Positions 57,198 to 64,000 of a stretch of 64,000 nt of DNA are shown here, piece after piece. The notes below the pieces were generated by a model, which was not told the origin of the DNA, searched no databases, and saw nothing but the letters and a program-made list of their open reading frames with translations. The stretch is from Cavia porcellus (taxonomy: Eukaryota; Chordata; Mammalia; Rodentia; Caviidae). The translations under genes were made by a program, and so were the position numbers. The DNA lies in assembly GCF_034190915.1 (NCBI RefSeq), contig NW_026947489.1:57288001-57352000 (forward strand). The letters run 5' to 3'. Position 1 is the first letter of the stretch, and each line of letters begins with the position of its first letter.

Positions 57198-57578
57198 CCA
57201 TGGGTGTTGGCACAACCTGTAATCCCAGCACTCGGGAGGCAGAGAGGCAGGAGGATTGCTGAGTTGAAGGCCAACCTGGGCTATATAGTGAGACCCTATC
57301 TCAAAAAACCAAACCAAACCAAACCAAACAAGCAAGCAAAAACATAATAACCATGTAAAACACAGCAATCACCAGGCTTGGTGGTACATCCCAGTAATCC
57401 CAGCACTCGGACAATCGAGGCCAGCCTGGACTACATAGTGAGGTCAAGGTGCACCTGAACTGCATAGTGAGACCCTATCACAAAAAATGAAAAACGGAGA
57501 GCTGATGTGGTGGTGCATGTCTGTAATCCTAGCACATGGGAGGCTGAGACAAAACAACTGCTGTGAGTTTGAGGGTCC
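57198..57578 (+). repeat. Three B1-like SINEs in a row
   Basis: 57,198-57,345 has a tail (CCAAA)n. 57,368-57,495 follows. A 5' half at 57,500-57,578 is cut short by the next SINE insertion. Confidence 0.82.
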
Positions 57579-57592
57579 GAATTTATATATGG

Positions 57593-57706
57593 GGGGCTGG
57601 GGATTTAGCTCAGCGGCATAAGCACCTGCCTTGCAAGCAGGCGGTCATGAGTTCAATCCCCCATATCGATAAAAAGAAAAAGAGAAGGAAAAAAAAAAAA
57701 GGGAAA
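57593..57706 (+). mobile_element. Young ID-like SINE, RHEB intron 1
   Basis: It inserted into a B1-like copy. A perfect 14-bp duplication, GAATTTATATATGG, lies at 57579-57592 and 57707-57720. Confidence 0.93.
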
Positions 57707-57904
57707 GAATTTATATATGGAAGTATATATAGTAAGACCTGCCTCAAAACAAAACAAAACACACCAAAAACAAAAAACCAAGAAACCTGCCAAGCAATCA
57801 GGACACTGAGAAGTTAATTCATTGAGGAGATAATTCATCCTGAAATATCTTGCTTTAATTAAGCCACAGGGCAAAACACAAAGGCTAGGGTTTTCTATTT
57901 TTCT

Positions 57905-58035
57905 TTCTTTTAGTCTTTTTGAGACAGGGTCTCACTATGTAGCCTGGACTGGCCTTGAACTCACAGTGATCCTCCTATGTCAGCCTCCTGAGTGCTGGGA
58001 TCACTGATGTGAGCGACCATGTCCTGTGTTATTTG
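57905..58035 (-). repeat. B1-like SINE, RHEB intron 1
   Basis: Inverted: TTTTTGAGACAGGGTCTCAC, GTGCTGGGATCACTGATG. Confidence 0.85.
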
Positions 58036-60000
58036 AAATCCAATATTAAAACCCTAATCCAATTCATGGTGAAAGCAGCTAACAGTGTGTTGCCAGGTTG
58101 CAGTGTGACTTTAAGGTATTCTGTAAGTATTATAATTTTCAGCTGTTAAGATCTAATTTTTACAGTACTTCATAATGAGCCCAAACTAAGAACTACGGTT
58201 CTTTCAAGCATGGTCACCGAAGATTTCACAATGTTTTTGCTTACACAATCATGTCCAAGTTCAATTCTGATTTACTCAAGTAACTATATAAAATGTACTC
58301 ATAGATGAGATTAAAGTTACTAACTTATTATCCTGGATCCTAACATGACTTTCACAATCACAAGTAAAGGAGGCTGCTTATCATTTATTTTGCAAAAAAG
58401 TCACTTTTTATTTAGGTATCTCTCCTGGCTTTCATCCGGAGGCTTGTATTTAAAAGTGGCACTATTGGTGTAGGAGTGCCAGTACACTGCCAGCCTTGGC
58501 AAGTTTATCTCTGGAAGCCTCACTATCTCCAAGTCCAAAGGTGACAACACACCGCAGTGCACCCCAGATGCCAAGTGGACGGAAGTGGGCAGGAAGTGGG
58601 TGGGAGGCACATACCTGAATCTCCAGCCCTTTTTAAATTCCCTGCTTTTATTACTAAGTACCAAGAAAGAACCATCCACAGAGTTCCTGCAAAGCCTCGC
58701 ATGGCGCAGCTCCTGACTACCTCTCCAGCTTCACTTCCCACCCCATCTCATCATGTTCTCGCCACCCTCAGCTTCCTTCCGTTCTCAGGGCTGCCAAGTC
58801 TGCCTGCTGCACCATCCTTGTGTGACAATGCCACAGGGCCTCTCAGAGGAAGGCAGCACCCGCCCACCTCCCCCTTACAAGGAGCTGGGACTTGGCTGCC
58901 GTCTTCAGCTCTGTGCAACCAGCGGGAGCAAAACCTTGGCAGGCCACAGTCCCACACTCTGGAAAGAGTTCTGGGTCTGGAGGCCCCTGGACAAGGTTCT
59001 ATGAGGCAGAACCTACTTTCCTAACAATACTAAGACATCACATGCTTTCCCCACTTTTGTTCACATTTGTACAGAGGTACAGACTCTGTGGGTGAACTGC
59101 CAGCCTGGCACCATTGGCATAAACCGAGACAGTGGCATGCACGTGGAATAAATCATTTTATTCTTCACTACCACACACTCACGATGGGGGCACTTTTACT
59201 TAACGACACCTTTGAGAAAGCAGCAGAAACAATTAAGTGCACTGAATCCTGACCGTGGGTGTGTCTCTTTTGGTATGCCACTCTACTTCTACGAATACTG
59301 AAGCATCACCACTGTCTCTAAGAAAAGGCACCAGGGCAATTGTTTGCCAAGTGCTTGGTCCTAGCACTTCTATCAATGAACACTTTTCTTACTTGCAAGA
59401 ATAACAACAAACTATCATTTCATCTATCATGTGAGTAAACGGGAGATCTTTTTCTTTTGAAATTAAAGAAATATGACTCTCAATCAAAGTAAGAACAAGA
59501 GCAAACCACCAAAATTACAATGGAACTCCAAAGGAAAAATAATAGAATTTAGAAAACTTTTAGCATATGTGCTGCTGGAATTTGGAAAGTCAGAATTTGG
59601 AAAAGCTTTAAAAACCATCCTGACTCTACTAGATCTGTCTAAGATGGATGGTGACAGTATCAGTATCTGGAATATTTGCGGAACACAACTAAAATCCAAG
59701 CTATGATATCACAGAATGAGACCAGCAGAAAATCCATTCCAGCCAAATGCAAAGCAGGAGCTACACAGTTTAGGGAAGAACAGGACAAACCCATCCACTA
59801 TCTCAGACTGCAGGTACTTCGATCAGCTCCAAGAAGTTACCACTTATGATTCTGGCAAAAATCAAGAATACAATTTTCTGAAAAACTCATTAAAGCACTC
59901 ACCTGTCTTCCATTACACATCTCTGGGGGGCTGGATTTTAATCTTATGCTTCATTAACATAACATACTGTAACAATGAATTCAAAAGCAGATAGGAAAAT
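58036..60000. other. RHEB: RHEB intron 1, no gene recognised
   Basis: Contains a 92-codon minus-strand open frame (58,401-58,679) ending near an AATAAA. A plus-strand frame of 77 codons (59,473-59,706) is also present. Neither is recognised nor flanked by retrocopy hallmarks. Confidence 0.35.
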
Positions 60001-60423
60001 GGTCTAGTTTAAAAGTCGGTTATTAATACTTCAAAAACCATAAACACCCCATGGCAAAATCTCAGTTGCTTGTTTGGCAACAACCAATAAGCTACCCTGA
60101 AATGTATATGGAAATGCAAAGGGCTCAGAATAGCTGGAATGATCTTGAAAAAGAACAGAAGACTCCCATGCCACTAACTGAAATTGACAGTACTGACATC
60201 AAGACTGTGAGGCAAAGAGAATCATGCAGATTAATGGAATGGGAATCGAAAAAGAAGTCCTTAAGTCCGTATCTGACTTCCCATTGAAGAATTCAATTAA
60301 GACAGTCTTGCAACACAGTGGGTAAGGACACTGTGCAGAAGAATAAAAACATGCCCTTCCGTGACACTAGGTAAACACTAACTTTTAACAGAGTACAGAG
60401 CTAAACGTGAGTGAGGAGTAGGC

Positions 60424-60605
60424 CAGCAAGTGGTCGTGTGCGTAATCACAGCACTCTGGGAGGCTGAGGCAGGACTGCAAGTCTCAGCTGAGTCAGAGCA
60501 ACTCAGGCTTAGTGAGACCCTGTCTCAGAATCTGAGGAAATACAAAGGGCTGGGGATCCAGCTCAATTTGAAGGCCCTGGGTTCAATCCCAGTACAGCAA
60601 AGGAA
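60424..60605 (+). repeat. B1-like plus ID-like composite inside the L1
   Basis: CACAGCACTCTGGGAGGC to GAGACCCTGTCTCAGAATC, then GGGCTGGGGATCCAGCTC and GGTTCAATCCCAGTAC. Confidence 0.78.
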
Positions 60606-60620
60606 AAGAAAGCAGCAACA

Positions 60621-60713
60621 GGGGCTGGGGATTTAGCTCAGCAGCATAAGCGCCTGCCTTGTAAAGCAGACAGTCGTGAGTTCGATCCCCGGTACCGATA
60701 AAAAGGAAAAAGA

Positions 60714-60772
<59 letters not shown>
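60621..60772 (+). mobile_element. Young ID-like SINE with 60-base poly(A)
   Basis: GGGGCTGGGGATTTAGCTC head, anticodon-arm variant CTTGTAAAGCAG. The pure A run extends 60715-60774. The duplication AAGAAAGCAGCAACA lies at 60606-60620 and 60773-60787. Confidence 0.93.
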
Positions 60773-60776
<4 letters not shown>

Positions 60777-61684
60777 AAGCAGCAACAACAGAGTTCAAAC
60801 ATCTGAAAAAAAACAAAACAAAACAAAAAAAAAAAACAGTAATAAACATATAAGGCCTTGGATTAGGCAATGGTTTGCTGGGTGTGACACCAAAGCACAA
60901 GCAACAAAAAAGAGGTAAAAGAGACTTCACAATTAATTATTTCTAAGGGCATCAACAAGAAAATCAAGAGTCCAGCATACCACTGAACTACAGTGGCCCT
61001 GGGTTGGAGGCCTGCACCAAAGAGGAAAAGACAAAGACAACCCACAGATGGAAGAAATAAACTTGCAAATTACACATGAAAGTACTTCATGCCTACTAGG
61101 GCAGCTAAAACCAAAGGATAGACTATAACAAGTCTGTGGTGAGGGTGTGGGGAAAAAAAAAAATCAAACCCTTGTATTCTGCTGGTTGGAATGTAAAACA
61201 GGGCAACTGCTTTGGAAGACAGTTTGACAGTTCCTCAAAATGGAAACAGAAAAAAAAAAAAAAATGGAAACAGAGCTACTGTATGACCAAGCAATTCCAC
61301 TGGGGGCGGGGATACAACCAAGAGGAATGAAAACACATCTATGTAAAAATCTGTACGGGAATGCTCATGACAGTGTTGTTCTGCAAAAAATGGATGCAAC
61401 TCACGTATCTACATGATGACCCGACAAGACATGATAAACTCACATGGACTATTATTCAGTCATAAACAGGAGAGCACAGGCACAAGCTACAAAGCAGAAG
61501 CAGCCTGAAAATATTACACTGAGAGATGCCGGTCACAAATACAGCTCAACTTAAGGAAATGCCTAGAATAAGTAAACCTACAGAAACAAAGTAGATCACT
61601 GACTTCAAGGGGCTTACAAGAGAACAGGGAATGGCTGCTAATGAGTATGAGGTTTCTTTTGGGGCCATGTAGCTAAGTTTGCAC

Positions 61685-62780
61685 AGGCAAAATCAACATG
61701 GACATCAAAGTAATTCGCACCAGAATGTCATAACCACAGTGAGCTCTGATCATTCTCTGGTAAACAATGAGACTAAAAAAAAGAATAATTTTCAGCTTCA
61801 ATACAGAGTAGCCACTACAGCATCCACCAACACCCACCCTCCTTACACAATGACCACAACACTCTTAAGCACCTATAAACACAATCCCACACAGGGACAG
61901 ATTTTATACATGGCAAGTATATTTTCACCTTTCAATTTCCCAACGTAACATGTCAGAAAAGGACAGGATAATTTAAACAGAACACAATTTGGTGGTATTC
62001 TACTGGGAATGACCAAATAGCTGATGACATCTTTCCCTATCAGGTATCCCAGCACTACCTCTGCATCCTGGCAGGGTAATCAATCACCCAAGTATGTTCA
62101 CTGAGTTGCCTGTTCCAAGCCACACACAGCTGCTTCACTTTCTCTGATTGCGGCTCACGTTCCCCTTGTTACCCATAGGTAAGAAGCTTATATGTAATAA
62201 ATAAGCTTCTGATTATGGTCTGGTGGTAAACTAGATTACCCAAGTCCTCTAAGACTCCCAGGAGGGACCCACCAGATTGAAGGCAGTTTACCAATACTAC
62301 TTAACTCCATTATACTTAGTAATCTCTTACAGTAAGACTACTGGGCTCGATGAGGAACAAAAGAAAATCAAGGAAGCAGTAATCTGGCCACCACAAAAAC
62401 AATGAACACAAAGCACTTCCCTAAGGTGACGTGTCCTTAAAAGCTTAACACTTCAAAGGACACAGAAAGTACTTCAGGAGGAAAAGTTGTATACCAGATT
62501 TATATTTTCCCCATTAATAGTTTCAATGTTTCCCCAAAACCCCACACAATTTAGAAGAAAACAGCCATGGCATTTTGTAGACTTAATGAAAGGCAAACTT
62601 TTAAGTTTGTGACACAAGAGTTACAATGACAAATATTGTAGTCAAACTGGTATACAATACTTACTCAACAACACTTAGGACAATTTCAGATGAGCCTGTT
62701 TCTACAATGATTTGCCAGTCAATATGACCCAGGGGCTTAGCATCACAAAATATCATAATCTAGGAATACACACACTCAAA
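61685..62780. other. RHEB: RHEB intron 1, no gene recognised
   Basis: Nothing identified. Confidence 0.4.
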
Positions 62781-62784
62781 TTTC

Positions 62785-62940
62785 TCCTGGAGCCAGGTGG
62801 TGTGACACAGACCTGCAATTTCAGCATTTGGGAGGCTGAAGCAGGAAAATCACTGCAAATTCAAGGCTAGGCTGGGCTAAAAACTGAGTTCAAGGACAGC
62901 TTGAACTACATAGCAAGACCCTCAAAACAAACAGTAAAAT
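62785..62940 (+). repeat. B1-like SINE, RHEB intron 1
   Basis: GAGCCAGGTGGTGTGACAC head, GTTCAAGGACAGCTTGAAC duplication, weak tail. Confidence 0.8.
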
Positions 62941-63579
62941 CAAATTTCTCAGGGAGTAATGTAACCTTTCTCACATGTCTCTTACCTTAATCACCACTAT
63001 GCCTGAAATGAGTATGGAAAAAGGAGAATGTAGAATTGTGCCACTCGGAGGGCACAGAAAATAGGTTTTAAAAGTTACTGTGTTCTCTCTCTGCAGGCTA
63101 AATTAGCACAGCATTTAACAAACAGTTTAAAATAAAAATGAAGAAAAGGTGAGAGGCTGGCTGGGTCACACCTTCAAAAGAGGATGGTGACTCTAAGGAA
63201 GACAATGGATTTCACTAGACAAAAGGAACTTCTTTACCAAACACAGTTCACAACACTTTCTCACTAAATTTATTTTAAATTTTACAAGGGGTACAGAAAG
63301 GAACTCCTAGACATTGTCTTGGTTGAAATCTGGTGGCCCAAGTACTTGTCACCTTTACCTGGATCTAGTTTAGGGCCTTTAGCCAGCCTAGAGCAAGGCT
63401 TGGTCCTCGCCCAAATGGAGAGGTGGAAATAGGAGAACAGAGAAGCAACAGCACGGTGACCCCCAATAAAGGCTGAATTTGGGAAGTGGACTGGTAGGAA
63501 CATTAAAAGGCTCCATTCGAGGCACAGTTACTTCAAGGACCCAGCTGTTAAGGCTGTCATCTACAATCTCCCCCTTCCG

Positions 63580-63870
63580 CTCTAACTTCGTATCACACTA
63601 CACAGGAGTCACGTCCCTCCAAGCCTCGCCCTCCACTGATGCCCCGACATTCCGCAGCACCCGGGGGAGCCACGGAAAAGGATGAGTAAGCACGCGCGGG
63701 CCGGTCAAGGAGCACAGACCCTGGCACGGGCCGTGGAAAAGCAGAGCTGAGCGCGTGCTGAGGAGTCCGTCCAACGGGCGGCGGCAGCTTCAAGCCTTCT
63801 TCAGCAGCTACTGTCGCCCTCGCTCCGCAATCCCCGGGGCCAACTCCCGCCCATCCCCTGGTAGAGCGCA
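63580..63870. promoter_or_regulatory. RHEB: GC/CpG-rich edge of the presumed RHEB promoter island
   Basis: CpG density rises sharply here (GCGCGGGCCGG, CGGGCGGCGGC). RHEB exon 1 is not readable in the last 400 bases on the minus strand, so this is most likely the intron-1 side of its CpG island. Inferred from position and composition only. Confidence 0.45.
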
Positions 63871-64000
63871 CCCATGCTTTAAATACTTCTCGAAAACAGT
63901 ACAAAACCACGAACGTGACTTCTCCCGGCTTCTGCTGATAAAAGATACTAAAGCCTCACACAGGTGCAGCGTTAAGTTCAAGTCTGTTTCCTCCCGGACT

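Larger units (their letters stand above)
60040..61680 (+). mobile_element. Fragmented L1M-type LINE, ORF2 end and 3' UTR
   Basis: 60,040-60,290 matches the late ORF2 region (GAAATGTATATGGAAATGC). After SINE insertions, 60,880-60,960 has CACCAAAGCACAAGCAAC. The 3' UTR region 61,080-61,680 has CAGTTCCTCAAAATGGAAAC, CAAGCAATTCCACTGGG and GGACTATTATTCAGTCATAA. Coding capacity is destroyed by stops and insertions. Confidence 0.82.

Noticed and set aside
63500..64000. Search for RHEB exon 1 (start codon and P-loop)
   Set aside because: No minus-strand sequence here encodes the expected MPQSK N-terminus or the GYRSVG half of the P-loop, so exon 1 is placed outside the window.
1..64000. CRISPR arrays, operons, prophage or other prokaryotic systems
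   Set aside because: Spliced vertebrate genes and SINEs throughout. No spaced direct-repeat arrays and no bacterial-type gene clusters.

Overview
This is a stretch of mammalian nuclear DNA, almost certainly from a rodent. It has a few short, well-spaced coding exons with canonical GT/AG splice sites. The remainder is introns and intergenic DNA packed with 7SL-derived B1-like SINEs, tRNA-derived ID-like SINEs, L1 remnants and LTR fragments. The abundance of B1- and ID-type SINEs points to rodents. The young ID-like family (anticodon-loop region CTTGCAAG, 3' part ending GGTACCGATAAAAA) is not the rat ID, squirrel ID or Dipodomys IDL-Geo type as I remember them. Beaver (Castor) is one possibility, but I could not check it.

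The gene order is that of human 7q36.1, with every gene on the minus strand: WDR86 - CRYGN - RHEB. (1) Positions 1-2,000 hold WDR86 exon 1 (coding 1126-1288) in a CpG-rich block, and the rest of that gene lies left of the window. (2) Positions 13,430-18,850 hold a complete four-exon CRYGN encoding gammaN-crystallin (183 aa), with a TATA box, a Maf-type site and a poly(A) signal close to the stop codon. (3) Positions 28,716 to beyond 64,000 hold RHEB exons 2-8, residues 18-184 of the mTORC1-activating GTPase, including the NKKD motif, SAK motif and CaaX box. Exon 1 with the start codon is not found and must lie right of the window. The 63.5-63.9 kb GC-rich block is probably the edge of its promoter island. 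All exon joins I propose are in frame, and the residue numbering agrees with known RHEB positions (K19, T38, Q64, N119, S130, C181).

Between the genes the sequence is repeat-rich. I count about 13 young ID-like SINEs, most with recognisable target-site duplications, about 15 older ID-like copies, and about 45 B1-like copies. There are L1M-type 3' ends at 5.2-5.7 and 60.0-61.7 kb and a minus-strand retroviral LTR at 9.9-10.7 kb with three enhancer-like repeats and two SINEs inserted in it. There are also MaLR-like LTRs, a MIR, and a retrotransposed Y3 RNA copy at 7,753-7,856.

I found no undescribed biological system. The best second-look items are the CRYGN core promoter, the hybrid beta/gamma exon layout of CRYGN, the Y3 retrocopy, the nested LTR, and an unclassified TATA-bearing, internally repeated element at 48.8-49.7 kb. 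All identifications come from reading the sequence and from memory of gene families. No alignment or database search was run.
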